The position numbers and the translations under genes are program-made. From CAYLXP01 sp964387425 (GTDB taxonomy: Bacteria; Verrucomicrobiota; Kiritimatiellia; UBA8416): a DNA stretch of 64,000 nt. A model generated the notes under the pieces. The model was not told the origin of the DNA. It made no database searches and saw only the letters and a program-made list of their open reading frames with translations. Below are positions 1-10,338 of the stretch, one piece after another. The stretch's first letter is position 1. Every line of letters starts with the position of its first letter. The stretch spans positions 4,117 through 68,116 of the forward strand of contig CAYLXP010000005.1 in NCBI GenBank assembly GCA_964387425.1, in the 5' to 3' direction.

Positions 1-1820
<1,820 letters not shown>

Positions 1821-1831
1821 GGAGTTTAACA

Positions 1832-3280
1832 ATGCGGCACAGAGAACGCGGCTTTATTGAAGTTTCCCGGCAAGATCCCGGGTATCGCCCGAAGGACGAA
1901 CGCGTCAAGGATTACCGGGCTGTTGAGTTGCGGCTTTCCGACGCGGACCTGCATGAGCAGGCAGCCCGGTGTATGGATTGCGGCATACCGTTTTGCCAGA
2001 GTGCCCACTCCTCGGTGGGATGCCCGGTGGTGAACATCATTCCCGAGTTCAACGACCAGGTCTATCACGGTAAGTGGCGCGAGGCGCTTGAGTTGCTGTT
2101 GGAGGGAAGCTGCTTCCCCGAGTTCACGGGGCGGATCTGTCCGGCTCCATGCGAGGCTTCGTGCGTATGCGGGATCAACACCGATCCGGTGGCCATCCGG
2201 CAGATCGAGCTTACGATCATCGAGCATGGCTTCTCGCGCGGTTTCGTTGAACCGCAGATCCCGGAAACACGCCGGGCTGAGCGCGTCGCCATCGTCGGTT
2301 CCGGACCGGCAGGACTGGCTGCTGCGCACAAGCTGAACCAGGCGGGATTCAACGTCGTTGTGTACGAGGCGGACCAGTATCCCGGCGGGATGCTGCGTTA
2401 CGGGATTCCCGACTTCAAACTCGAGAAGTGGGTCGTCGAGCGACGGGTCGATCTGCTGGAGAAGGAGGGCGTCGTTTTCGAGACGGGCGTTGAGGTCGGC
2501 GTTGACGTTTCCGCCCACTACCTCAACAAACGTTTCGATGCCATCCTGTTGGCCGGTGGTGCGCGCGGGCCGCGTGATCTTGACGTCGAGGGACGGGAAC
2601 TGTCCGGCATCGAGTTCGCGATGGATTTTCTGACACAGCAGAACATGCGGATCGGTGGCGAGGATGTCTCGCACCTGCCGGAGATCTCTGCCGAGGGCAA
2701 GCGGGTGATCGTGATCGGTGGTGGCGATACGGGATCTGACTGTGTCGGCACGTCGATCCGCCAGGGCGCGGCCAGTGTTCAGCAGTTCGAGATTCTGCCG
2801 AAGCCGCCGATGGAACGCCCGGAGGAGACGCCATGGCCGCTGTGGCCGAACAAGATGCGCACCTCCAGTAGCCACCTTGAAGGTTGCGAACGACGGTGGT
2901 CGGTAACGACTAACATCTTTGTTGGCAAGGATGGTGCGGTGACCGGGTTGGAATGTGCCGAAGTGAAGTGGGTCTTTCCTGAAGGCGGCTGGCGTCCCGT
3001 GCCCGAGGCTGTCGAGGGCTCCGAGTTCACGGTGGAAGCCGATCTCGTCCTGCTGGCCATGGGCTTCGTCAGTCCCGGCCACATGCAGATCCTTGACGAC
3101 TTGGGCGTCGAGCTCAATGACCGCGGTTTCGTGAGCCGGCATCCGGAGAATGCGACCAGCGTTCCCGGCGTCTTTGTCGCCGGCGACATCACCGATGGCC
3201 CGTCACTGGTTGTCCGCGCGATGCAAGACGGCAAGCAGGCCGCCAAGGGAATTGCGGCGTTCCTTGATGGGGGTGTTTAG
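1832..3280 (+). CDS. gltD: Glutamate synthase (GOGAT) small subunit
   Basis: The 482-residue beta subunit supplies electrons from NAD(P)H to GltB through FAD and Fe-S clusters. The N-terminal part has the cysteine-rich Fer4_20-type domain (ARCMDCGIPFCQ, then GCPVVNIIPEFND and GRICPAPCEASCVCG). An FAD Rossmann motif (VAIVGSGPAGLAAA) and an NAD(P)H Rossmann motif (VIVIGGGDTGSDC) follow. The C-terminal GVFVAGDITDGPSLVVRAMQDG is the usual FAD-closing segment of this family. Length is typical. The ATG is preceded by AGGGAG. It sits 11 bases after gltB and upstream of glutamine synthetase III, which together form the GS/GOGAT cycle. Confidence 0.97.
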   Translation: MRHRERGFIEVSRQDPGYRPKDERVKDYRAVELRLSDADLHEQAARCMDCGIPFCQSAHSSVGCPVVNIIPEFNDQVYHGKWREALELLLEGSCFPEFTGRICPAPCEASCVCGINTDPVAIRQIELTIIEHGFSRGFVEPQIPETRRAERVAIVGSGPAGLAAAHKLNQAGFNVVVYEADQYPGGMLRYGIPDFKLEKWVVERRVDLLEKEGVVFETGVEVGVDVSAHYLNKRFDAILLAGGARGPRDLDVEGRELSGIEFAMDFLTQQNMRIGGEDVSHLPEISAEGKRVIVIGGGDTGSDCVGTSIRQGAASVQQFEILPKPPMERPEETPWPLWPNKMRTSSSHLEGCERRWSVTTNIFVGKDGAVTGLECAEVKWVFPEGGWRPVPEAVEGSEFTVEADLVLLAMGFVSPGHMQILDDLGVELNDRGFVSRHPENATSVPGVFVAGDITDGPSLVVRAMQDGKQAAKGIAAFLDGGV

Positions 3281-3312
3281 GTTTGGCGTGTTTCCCCGCG
3301 GTTTGGACTTCC

Positions 3313-3441
3313 AGTAGCGCGGCCTTCTCCGAAGGCCAGCGCGGATGCGTGTCCGGTGATTCAGTGATCGGCAACCGCTACTGAAGAAGAAATGACGCTT
3401 TCTACAATCTGCCCTCGGCTTCGGAGAAGCCGGGGCTACTT
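3313..3441. repeat. Short inverted-terminal repeat element, family A copy 1
   Basis: This 129-bp element begins AGTAGCGCGGCCTTCTCCGAA and ends in CTTCGGAGAAGCCGGGGCTACT, so its ends are inverted repeats of about 24 bp. A second copy (127 bp) lies at 55764-55890. It encodes nothing and lies between gltD and glnN. Each arm also contains its own small palindrome (CTTCTCCGAAG), so it could form strong RNA hairpins. It resembles a MITE or a paired REP element. No target-site duplication is obvious. Confidence 0.75.
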
Positions 3442-3564
3442 AAGAGCGCCCACATGCTGTTTGTCCGAGTTGTCTGGCAGGTTGGTTCTGGAAGTGATAT
3501 GACTTCGATGACCCCGATGGGATGAGAAGCGTTTACGTAGGCGTTGCTACTTGAGGAGACGACG

Positions 3565-5661
3565 ATGACGAGTGAAACCCGGGAAAGTCAGATCACGGAT
3601 TTGTACGGTGAGAATGCGTTTAGTCTGCGCGTCATGCGAAACTACCTTTCGGACGGCGCATTTGCCTCTTTGAGCAAGACGATCCGCACGGGCAGCGCCC
3701 TGGACGCCGGCATTGCGGACGAAGTCGCCGACGCCATGAAGACATGGGCGCTGGAGAAAGGTGCTACGCACTTCACGCACTGGTTCCAGCCGCTGACAGG
3801 CGCCACGGCCGAAAAGCACGACTCTTTCGTGGTGCCGGATGGCGAAGGCGGCGCGCTGCTGAAGTTCTCCGGAAAAGAGCTAATCCAGGGCGAACCGGAC
3901 GCGTCGAGTTTTCCATCGGGCGGCCTGCGCGCCACGTTTGAAGCGCGGGGCTACACGGCGTGGGATCCCACCAGCCCGGCCTTTATCAAGGAGGGCACCA
4001 ACGGTGCGACCCTCTGCATTCCGACCGTCTTCTGCGGTTACCATGGCGAAGCGCTGGACAAGAAGGCACCCCTGCTGCGTTCCATGGATGCGCTGGATGT
4101 TCAGATATGCCGGTTGGGCGAGTTCTTTGGGGTGGAGCCCAATGGCATGCGAGCCATCGCCACGCAGGGCATCGAACAGGAGTACTTCCTGATCGATCGT
4201 AGCCTGTATGAAGAACGCCTGGATCTGATCCAGACCGGTCGCACGCTTTTCGGACGTGCGCCGGCAAAGCACCAGCAGCTTGATGACCACTACTTCGGCG
4301 CCATCAAGAAGCGCGTGATCACGTTCATGACGGACCTGGATCGTGAGCTGTGGCGCTACGGCATTCCGGCACGCACGCGCCACAACGAGGTCTGCCCGGC
4401 GCAGTTCGAGGTCGCCCCGATGTTCGAGACCCTCAATCTTGCTGTCGACCACAATATGCTGATGATGGAGACCCTGCGCAACGTGGCCGAGGACCATGAC
4501 TTCATCTGCCTGCTGCACGAGAAACCCTATGCCCGCGTGAATGGCTCCGGCAAACACAACAACTGGTCGGTGGATGGACCCGACGGGAAGAACTGGTTGA
4601 AGCCCGGTGACAACCCGCACGAGAACGCGAAGTTCCTGACGATTATCGTGGCGCTGATGAAGGCGGTCGATACCCATGCCGATCTGCTGCGGGCATCGGT
4701 TGCGACCGCAGGTAACGATCATCGCCTGGGGGCCAATGAAGCACCGCCGGCGATCATCTCGATCTTCCTCGGAGAACAGTTGTATGATGTCATCGAGCAG
4801 CTCGAAAAGGGGCCGGCCACGAGCACGAAATCGGTCGATGCGTTGAAGCTCGGCGTGACGTCGCTGCCAACGCTGCCGCGTGACGCCACGGACCGCAACC
4901 GTACCTCGCCCTTTGCCTATACCGGCAACAAGTTCGAGTTCCGTGCCGTGGGATCCGAGCAGAATTGCGCGGGTCCGAACGTGATCTTGAACACGATCGT
5001 GGCCGAGGCCCTGGACGAGATCTGCACGCAGCTGGATGCCGACTTGGCGGACGGCAAGGAATTCAATGAGGCCTTGCAGGCGATTCTCTCCGCGATGGTG
5101 AAGCAGCACAAGCGTATCCTGTTCAATGGAGACAACTACACGGATGAGTGGGTTGCCGAAGCTGAGCGGCGCGGTCTGCCGAATCTCAAGAAGACGCCCG
5201 AAGCGCTGAAGACGATGCTGTCCGACAGGGCCATCGCCCTGTTCGGAAAGTACAATGTTCTGTCTGAGGCCGAACTGAAATCCCGTTACGAGGTGTACAG
5301 CGAGAACTACGAGGAACAGGTGGCGATCGAGGCCCGTTGCGCCATCACGATGGCCAAGACCCTGATTGCGCCTGCTGCGTTGGAATACCAAGCAGAGCTG
5401 TCGGAGACCATTCGATCCGTTGAAGCCACCGGCATTGGCGAAGCTGAAGAACCCCGCGCCCTCCTGAAAGACATCTTCACGGAGACCAACAAACTGCTGG
5501 CCGGCGTAAGGGCGTTGGAGGCCTGCGAGCAAGCGGGAGAACCACTCGAGACGCTTGCCGCCATGGAGTCGCTGCGCGAGGCTGCCGATGCGCTGGAAGG
5601 ACTCGTGCCCGACAGCGTCTGGCCGCTACCCACCTATACCGAGATGATGTTTACGCTCTAG
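3565..5661 (+). CDS. glnN: Glutamine synthetase, type III
   Basis: This is a 698-residue GSIII, the large glutamine synthetase common in Bacteroidota, cyanobacteria and PVC bacteria; it makes glutamine from glutamate, ammonia and ATP. The N-terminal GSIII domain is followed by the catalytic barrel (KGATHFTHWFQP near the start, GIEQEYFLID as metal ligands, NEVCPAQFEVAPMFE, GKHNNWSVDG, and RTSPFAYTGNKFEFRAVGS) and a helical C-terminal extension. I chose the ATG at 3565 because GAGGAG lies six bases upstream; a TTG seven codons earlier would place that Shine-Dalgarno inside the gene. It follows gltD but is separated from it by a repeat element, so it may have its own promoter. No clear sigma-54 site was found. 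Confidence 0.96.
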   Translation: MTSETRESQITDLYGENAFSLRVMRNYLSDGAFASLSKTIRTGSALDAGIADEVADAMKTWALEKGATHFTHWFQPLTGATAEKHDSFVVPDGEGGALLKFSGKELIQGEPDASSFPSGGLRATFEARGYTAWDPTSPAFIKEGTNGATLCIPTVFCGYHGEALDKKAPLLRSMDALDVQICRLGEFFGVEPNGMRAIATQGIEQEYFLIDRSLYEERLDLIQTGRTLFGRAPAKHQQLDDHYFGAIKKRVITFMTDLDRELWRYGIPARTRHNEVCPAQFEVAPMFETLNLAVDHNMLMMETLRNVAEDHDFICLLHEKPYARVNGSGKHNNWSVDGPDGKNWLKPGDNPHENAKFLTIIVALMKAVDTHADLLRASVATAGNDHRLGANEAPPAIISIFLGEQLYDVIEQLEKGPATSTKSVDALKLGVTSLPTLPRDATDRNRTSPFAYTGNKFEFRAVGSEQNCAGPNVILNTIVAEALDEICTQLDADLADGKEFNEALQAILSAMVKQHKRILFNGDNYTDEWVAEAERRGLPNLKKTPEALKTMLSDRAIALFGKYNVLSEAELKSRYEVYSENYEEQVAIEARCAITMAKTLIAPAALEYQAELSETIRSVEATGIGEAEEPRALLKDIFTETNKLLAGVRALEACEQAGEPLETLAAMESLREAADALEGLVPDSVWPLPTYTEMMFTL

Positions 5662-5702
5662 CCTGAAACTTGGCCTGTTTGCTAACGTTCTCGGCTCTCA
5701 AC

Positions 5703-5760
5703 GTAGGGCGAGCATCCTGCTCGCCAGTGGAGGAATTGACAAGCAAGATGCTTGTCCTAC
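5703..5760. repeat. REP-like inverted pair
   Basis: GTAGGGCGAGCATCCTGCTCG and, on the other strand, GTAGGACAAGCATCTTGCTTG face each other across about 15 bases. Each unit is itself a small palindrome. It lies in the 465-bp non-coding gap between the convergent glnN and PurF-paralogue genes, where only repeats are visible. Confidence 0.6.
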
Positions 5761-5833
5761 TTTCCCTGCCTACGAACCCAAGTTTCCACCCTGAATGATC
5801 CGGCGGAGGCACGACGCCGGGGGCGGGACTAGT

Positions 5834-5985
5834 CTGAAACTTCCTTGCCAATTTACGGGCTAAAGCCCGGACTACATACGCCCGAATCATGTAACAACCC
5901 GTTTGTAGTTCGGCCTTTAGGCCGTGAATACTGGAACGTTTCACGCGTGTATGATCTGGCGGAGGTACGACGCCGGGGGCGGAGC
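5834..5985 (+). repeat. Dispersed repeat family C, copy 1
   Basis: This ~150-bp unit contains two inverted pairs, ACGGGCTAAAGCCCG and TTCGGCCTTTAGGCCG, and ends in a GAGGTACGACGCCGGGGGCGG segment. A near-identical copy is inverted at 62493-62646 and a truncated one is at 14606-14680. The terminal segment alone is also duplicated just upstream, at about 5794-5827. It is non-coding and probably a non-autonomous mobile element. Confidence 0.7.
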
Positions 5986-6002
5986 TGACCTGAACTTCAA
6001 AT

Positions 6003-6102
6003 GCGAACGTCCAACATCGAACACCGAACACTGAACATCGAAGTATGGCGCTTCGCTCCTTCGATGTTCAATATTGGGCGTTCAGTGTTCGATGTTCGGT
6101 CC
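6003..6102. repeat. Long imperfect hairpin made of GAAC-ATC type units
   Basis: The left arm (GCGAACGTCCAACATCGAACA and onward) is matched by a right arm of the opposite sense (CTTCGATGTTCAATATTGGGC and onward), giving a ~100-bp imperfect inverted repeat. A related hairpin is at 44661-44760 and a relic at about 61392-61412. Both full copies sit between the ends of convergent genes, so a role as a bidirectional terminator is plausible but only inferred. Confidence 0.65.
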
Positions 6103-6126
6103 AAGTTCTATACGTGATTAGTCCGA

Positions 6127-7545
6127 TCACTTCTTGGAGCCGCAGCCTTCACACCCGTCCCAGCAGTAGGTGCAGAGTTTCTCCTTGGGGAGACCGATGG
6201 CGTCCACGAGGTCGGGGAGCTTCTGGAATTTCAGCGTTGTCAGATGCAGCCGTTTGCGGATGCTCTCAACCATCGCGGCGTACTCCGGTGAGTTGGGGTC
6301 GGCATAGGCTTCCAGGTTGGCGTTCTCATCGCCCTCGAGTTCCTTGATCGCTGTGCGGGTGGCCAGGTCGAGCTCAGACCGGGAGCGGGAGAAGTTGAGG
6401 TACTTGCAGCCGTAGACCAATGGGGGGCAGGCGGGGCGCATATGTACCTCTTCGGCACCGTATTCGAACACACGTTGCACGATGTCCTGGAGCTGCGTGC
6501 CACGCACAATGGAGTCCTCGCAGAAAAGGAGTTTCTTCCCCTTGATCAGCTCGCGGATTGGGATCAGTTTCATGCGGGCGACGAGGTTGCGAATGCTCTG
6601 ATCCTGGGGCATGAAGCTGCGCGGCCATGTCGGGGTGTACTTCACGAAAGGACGACGGTAAGGAACCTTGGCTTCGACGGCGTAGCCGATGGCATGCGCA
6701 GTGCCGGAATCCGGGATTCCGGCGGCGAGATCGATTTCGTCGTCATCATTACGGGCCAGGGCGGCTCCACAGCGGTTGCGTGCGTCTTCGCTGTTGATCC
6801 CCTCATAGCTTGAGGCGGGATAGCCGTAGTAGACCCAAAGGAATGAGCAGATCTGCATCTTGTCGCCAGGCAAGGCTTTCTGTTCGATGCCGTCGGGGGT
6901 CAGTAGAACGATTTCGGCCGGGCCGAGATCGCGTACGTATTCGTAATCCAGGTTTGGCAGGGCGCAGGTTTCAAGAGTAGCGGCAAAGGCGCCGTCCTTT
7001 TTCCCTAGAATGATGGGCGTGCGACCAAGGCGGTCGCGTGCCGCGTAGATGCCCTCGTCGGACAGGATCATGATGGAGCAGGATCCTTCGATCTGTTCCT
7101 GGGCGTAACGCAGACCTTCGTCAAAGGTGTCGCCCTTGTTGACGAGCATTGCCACAAGTTCGGTGGGGTTGACGTCGCCATCGCTCATCTCTGCGAAGTG
7201 CACGCGGCGATGTTGGCACGCATCCGCGGCGAGCTCTTTGAGATTCTGAATCACGCCAACGGTTACGATGGCGTAGGTGCCGAGATGCGATGAGATGATC
7301 AGGGGCTGGTCATCCGTGTCGCTGATAACGCCGATGCCCATGTTGCCACTCATCTGGCTGATGTCGTCTTCGAACTTGGAGCGGAACTGGGTGTTGGTGA
7401 TGTCATGAATGTAGCGGCAGAATCCGTTGCCGTTCTTGCTGGCGAGTCCCCCACGAACCGTGCCCAGGTGGGAGTGATAGTCGGTGCCGAAGAAGAGATC
7501 CGTGACACAATCCGTTTTCGATACGACTCCAAAGAAACCACCCAT
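6127..7545 (-). CDS. Amidophosphoribosyltransferase paralogue lacking the glutaminase cysteine
   Basis: This 472-residue protein is homologous to PurF along its length, with an N-terminal Ntn-hydrolase glutaminase domain and a C-terminal phosphoribosyltransferase domain (PRPP loop FCEDSIVRGTQ). It starts MGGFFGVVSK, where canonical PurF, after propeptide removal, starts CGVFG; the catalytic N-terminal cysteine is therefore absent and the amidase half should be inactive. Cysteines at ICSFLWVYY, GCKYLNF and LCTYCWDGCEGC match or extend the Fe-S ligands of Bacillus-type PurF. A strong AGGAGG precedes the ATG. Similar MGGFFG proteins occur in other bacteria. It may use free ammonia or have a regulatory role; canonical purF is at 13153-14604. 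Confidence 0.88.
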   Translation of the reverse strand: MGGFFGVVSKTDCVTDLFFGTDYHSHLGTVRGGLASKNGNGFCRYIHDITNTQFRSKFEDDISQMSGNMGIGVISDTDDQPLIISSHLGTYAIVTVGVIQNLKELAADACQHRRVHFAEMSDGDVNPTELVAMLVNKGDTFDEGLRYAQEQIEGSCSIMILSDEGIYAARDRLGRTPIILGKKDGAFAATLETCALPNLDYEYVRDLGPAEIVLLTPDGIEQKALPGDKMQICSFLWVYYGYPASSYEGINSEDARNRCGAALARNDDDEIDLAAGIPDSGTAHAIGYAVEAKVPYRRPFVKYTPTWPRSFMPQDQSIRNLVARMKLIPIRELIKGKKLLFCEDSIVRGTQLQDIVQRVFEYGAEEVHMRPACPPLVYGCKYLNFSRSRSELDLATRTAIKELEGDENANLEAYADPNSPEYAAMVESIRKRLHLTTLKFQKLPDLVDAIGLPKEKLCTYCWDGCEGCGSKK

Positions 7546-7601
7546 GACGACCTCCTGTTGTGGGCTACACTGCCCGTCTATACGGTTATTTGGTTATGTT
7601 G

Positions 7602-10229
7602 TTAATCCACCTTTGCAACGAAACACTTCACTTCCTGTTCCAGTGCGTCAGCGGTTAGTAGAATCTGTTTGCCTTCGGATACGAGACTGTGGCTCGGGAT
7701 GACCTTAATGGCGTCCTGCCATTTCTCTGCAGAGGGAACGAGGTCCAAGAGCGTTGAAGGCGTATTGAGAAAAAGGTCACCGTTGAGATAGCTTCCCGGT
7801 CGAGAGGGAAACAGCGCCAGGTAGAGCATGTCGACCTCAACGAGTTCATTCAGGAAATGCGTTCCGAGGGATACATCGGGAATCAGGTTCTCGTGCATAG
7901 TGACGATTTCACAGAGAATCGAGACGCCGTTGATGTCCGAGAAGTTGACGGGAATGCCCAGTGAAGGACTGCTGGTGCCCCAGCGACCCGGCCCCAGTAG
8001 TACCGTCACCCCTTCTTCGTTCTGTTCCCGAACGGCCCGGTTGACCTGGCCCAGCATGCGTGCAACCTCGTAGCGCTCGGAAACGGGAAGTGCCCCGTAT
8101 ACCTCGGGAACCACGTAGATGAAGGTGTCAATGGCTGTGATGCGACTCTGTCCCACGACGGCGCTATGCGCGGCAATGATCCGGTCTTCATCCTTGATCT
8201 CGACATCGGGTAGCTCAATCTCGGTCGTTCCCTGGACTTGGAGTGGTCGACATTGAACGAGGTTAATCTTGTACTCCCCCTCATCGTCGAAGTTCACCGT
8301 GAATTCGATGTCCACCGGGTAGTCATACGCTTCATGCAGGATATGCAGCATCTTCTTCATCGTTTCGATGAAACGGGTCTGCTTCAGCAGGTTGTCGAAT
8401 GTCAGGAAACGTGGTGCCGCCACGGCGGGAACTCCGGGACGCCGCCGCTCGCGCAGTTGGCGCGCGACCTCGTGATCAATAGACGTCGCCAGGTCCAGCG
8501 GGAGTTTATCGCAGGTGTCGATCAGATCCTGGAAGTGCCCCGAGCTCAGGTGATTGGCTTCCAGATCGATGAAGTCAACGCGTCGTTGGGCATACTGTTT
8601 CACTTCGTCAAAGCTGTGTTCGGGACGCCGGTCAGGGGCATTAAGGGCAATGACGCGCGTGTAGTCGTCATCGGAGCGGTCGACGGCCCGTGTGCCGAGC
8701 CCGAAGACGAGCCGGATAACGCCCGCTGCGGGATCGATGTCTTTGCTCCAGACGTACGGGTTGAATGAGAAGCCCACCCCGGCGACTGGCGGGTAGAAGT
8801 TCTTCCCGTAGGCTTTACCGGAGACGCGCATGACCAGCAGCCCCATTTGCTCATCTTTGTCGAGCATGCCGCGCCGGTCGCGATAGCGCAGCGCGCGTTC
8901 GCTCATGGAGCTGGCGTAGATGGTGCGCACGGCGGCCAGGAAGTCCTCGAGGCGCTGGTTGCGCGGTCCCTGGTTGGCGCAAAAGACGCTCTCGTACTTG
9001 CCGGCGAAGGCGTTGCCGAAGTTGTCCTCGAGCAGCGAGCTGGAACGCACGATGAACGGGGACTGGCCGAAGTAGTCGATCATCTCCTGGAATTGACGGA
9101 TCGTGCGGTCGGGGAAGGTCCCCGTGATGATCAGGCGCCGGGCCCGGGTGGCGCTTTCGTAGAAATCCTGACCGTCACGCTGCTGGCGCCGGGTCCACCA
9201 GATGCCGTTGCGCACGAGATAGGTGTAGAAAACGTCGGAGCCAATGAAGAACGAGTCGTGTTCTTCGAGCGCCTCGGCGAGGGTGTCGGATGAGCGCTTC
9301 ACGATGGCCCGCGCGAGCAGCATGCCGACGGCCTTGCCTCCGATGAGTCCGGTGCCGATCATGCGGCGACGCACATCGAGGATGTCCTCGAGTGTGAGAT
9401 AGCGGCGCGTGAGCCCCTGCATGGTTTCATCCCGGGTGATTACCATGGGGACGAGTCGCTCAAAGGGTTCCTGTTCGTCGGATTCCGTGCGCAGGCCGGA
9501 TTGCACCTCGTCCTTGACTTCCTGGGCCTCGATGAAAGCACGTTCCCAGAAGCCGGGGCGGCGGTCGGAGTAGAGCCCGGACCATTTCGCTGACGTCAGG
9601 ATTTCGGCGATGATGACACTGTCGCTGACGGGGGCAACGTCGTCGTCCTTCCAGCGGTGCAGCATATTCATGGTGGTGGAGTAGCGGTGCTGGACCTTAA
9701 GCGGACGAACATAGAGGTCCTTGTGGTGGTAGACCTCGAGAAACAGTTGGGTGGTCTCGCTGATGGGGTCGATTGCCCGTGGCGAGTGGTGGTTTCGGTA
9801 GAGACCGAAATAGGCCAGCGTTTCGAGATCGAAGAGATAGGGGCAGGTCAGCTTGAAAAAGTTGCCGAGCATCTCGTCCGAGTACCAGCAGTCGGCCAGC
9901 TCAGAGATGCAGTCGAAGACGTAGTAAGCGCCGCGTCCGGCTTCGCCGATGGCCCGGTGTACATTGCCGATGAAGGTCTCGAATCCGTCGTCGGGGCGGA
10001 ACGTGTAGGTTTGGACGTTGGCGTCTTCGGGGACGAGGGCCTGGTGATCCGCAAAGTGAAAGTAGACGACCGGTTGTGAGGTCTTCCGGGCCGCTTCAAT
10101 GTAGGGGCGGACCAGTGCCTGGTAGTCCTCGATCTTGTCAATTTGCCAGACAACATTATCGCCGGGGAGAATGCCGCGCAGGATCTTGTCGAGTCCCGGT
10201 ATTCCCGTCGAGAATTGATAGGCATCCAT
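7602..10229 (-). CDS. KaiC-like domain fused to a PEP/pyruvate-binding (PPDK N-terminal-like) domain
   Basis: The 875-residue protein has two parts. Residues 1-~230 resemble a KaiC/RadA-type ATPase (FSTGIPGLDKILRGILPGDNV), but the Walker A glycine-lysine loop is degenerate (no GKT). The remainder is a PEP-synthase/pyruvate phosphate dikinase ATP-binding domain (IVRSSSLLEDNFGNAFAGKYES; later GAVRLVFGLGTRAVD and LLGPGRWGTSSPSLGIPV). No phosphohistidine swivel or PEP barrel domain is visible, so a complete PEP synthase cycle is unlikely. I chose the ATG at 10229 because the longer open frame starts inside the gdhA terminator. It sits between the PurF paralogue and gdhA, all on the minus strand. 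Function unknown. Confidence 0.8.
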   Translation of the reverse strand: MDAYQFSTGIPGLDKILRGILPGDNVVWQIDKIEDYQALVRPYIEAARKTSQPVVYFHFADHQALVPEDANVQTYTFRPDDGFETFIGNVHRAIGEAGRGAYYVFDCISELADCWYSDEMLGNFFKLTCPYLFDLETLAYFGLYRNHHSPRAIDPISETTQLFLEVYHHKDLYVRPLKVQHRYSTTMNMLHRWKDDDVAPVSDSVIIAEILTSAKWSGLYSDRRPGFWERAFIEAQEVKDEVQSGLRTESDEQEPFERLVPMVITRDETMQGLTRRYLTLEDILDVRRRMIGTGLIGGKAVGMLLARAIVKRSSDTLAEALEEHDSFFIGSDVFYTYLVRNGIWWTRRQQRDGQDFYESATRARRLIITGTFPDRTIRQFQEMIDYFGQSPFIVRSSSLLEDNFGNAFAGKYESVFCANQGPRNQRLEDFLAAVRTIYASSMSERALRYRDRRGMLDKDEQMGLLVMRVSGKAYGKNFYPPVAGVGFSFNPYVWSKDIDPAAGVIRLVFGLGTRAVDRSDDDYTRVIALNAPDRRPEHSFDEVKQYAQRRVDFIDLEANHLSSGHFQDLIDTCDKLPLDLATSIDHEVARQLRERRRPGVPAVAAPRFLTFDNLLKQTRFIETMKKMLHILHEAYDYPVDIEFTVNFDDEGEYKINLVQCRPLQVQGTTEIELPDVEIKDEDRIIAAHSAVVGQSRITAIDTFIYVVPEVYGALPVSERYEVARMLGQVNRAVREQNEEGVTVLLGPGRWGTSSPSLGIPVNFSDINGVSILCEIVTMHENLIPDVSLGTHFLNELVEVDMLYLALFPSRPGSYLNGDLFLNTPSTLLDLVPSAEKWQDAIKVIPSHSLVSEGKQILLTADALEQEVKCFVAKVD

Positions 10230-10263
10230 CGGGTTAGTCTTGATGCTTGTGAGTTCGGTGACA

Positions 10264-10300
10264 AGAAAAAAGGCGGCCCTGCCGAGTGACAGGGCCGCCT
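10264..10300 (-). terminator. Rho-independent terminator of gdhA
   Basis: On the minus strand GGCGGCCCTG, an 8-base loop and CAGGGCCGCC form a perfect 10-bp GC-rich stem followed by a run of six T. It lies 39 bases beyond the gdhA stop codon. It separates gdhA from the KaiC/PPDK-like gene. Confidence 0.9.
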
Positions 10301-10310
10301 GAGTGGTCAT

Positions 10311-10330
10311 TCATCCGCCGAGGCGGATGA
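10311..10330. terminator. Second hairpin downstream of gdhA
   Basis: TCATCCGCCGAGGCGGATGA is a perfect 20-bp palindrome between the gdhA stop and its terminator. It has no T-run of its own. It may protect the mRNA 3' end or add to termination. Confidence 0.5.
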
Positions 10331-10338
10331 TTTGGCAC

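Noticed and set aside
1826..3142. Long open frame opposite gltD (438 codons)
   Set aside because: Antisense shadow of a strongly conserved gene; composition is arginine/leucine-rich without motifs.
3442..3564. Sigma-54 promoter (TGGCAG..TTCT) upstream of glnN
   Set aside because: The -24 GG is present but the -12 GC is missing, and no upstream activator site is seen.
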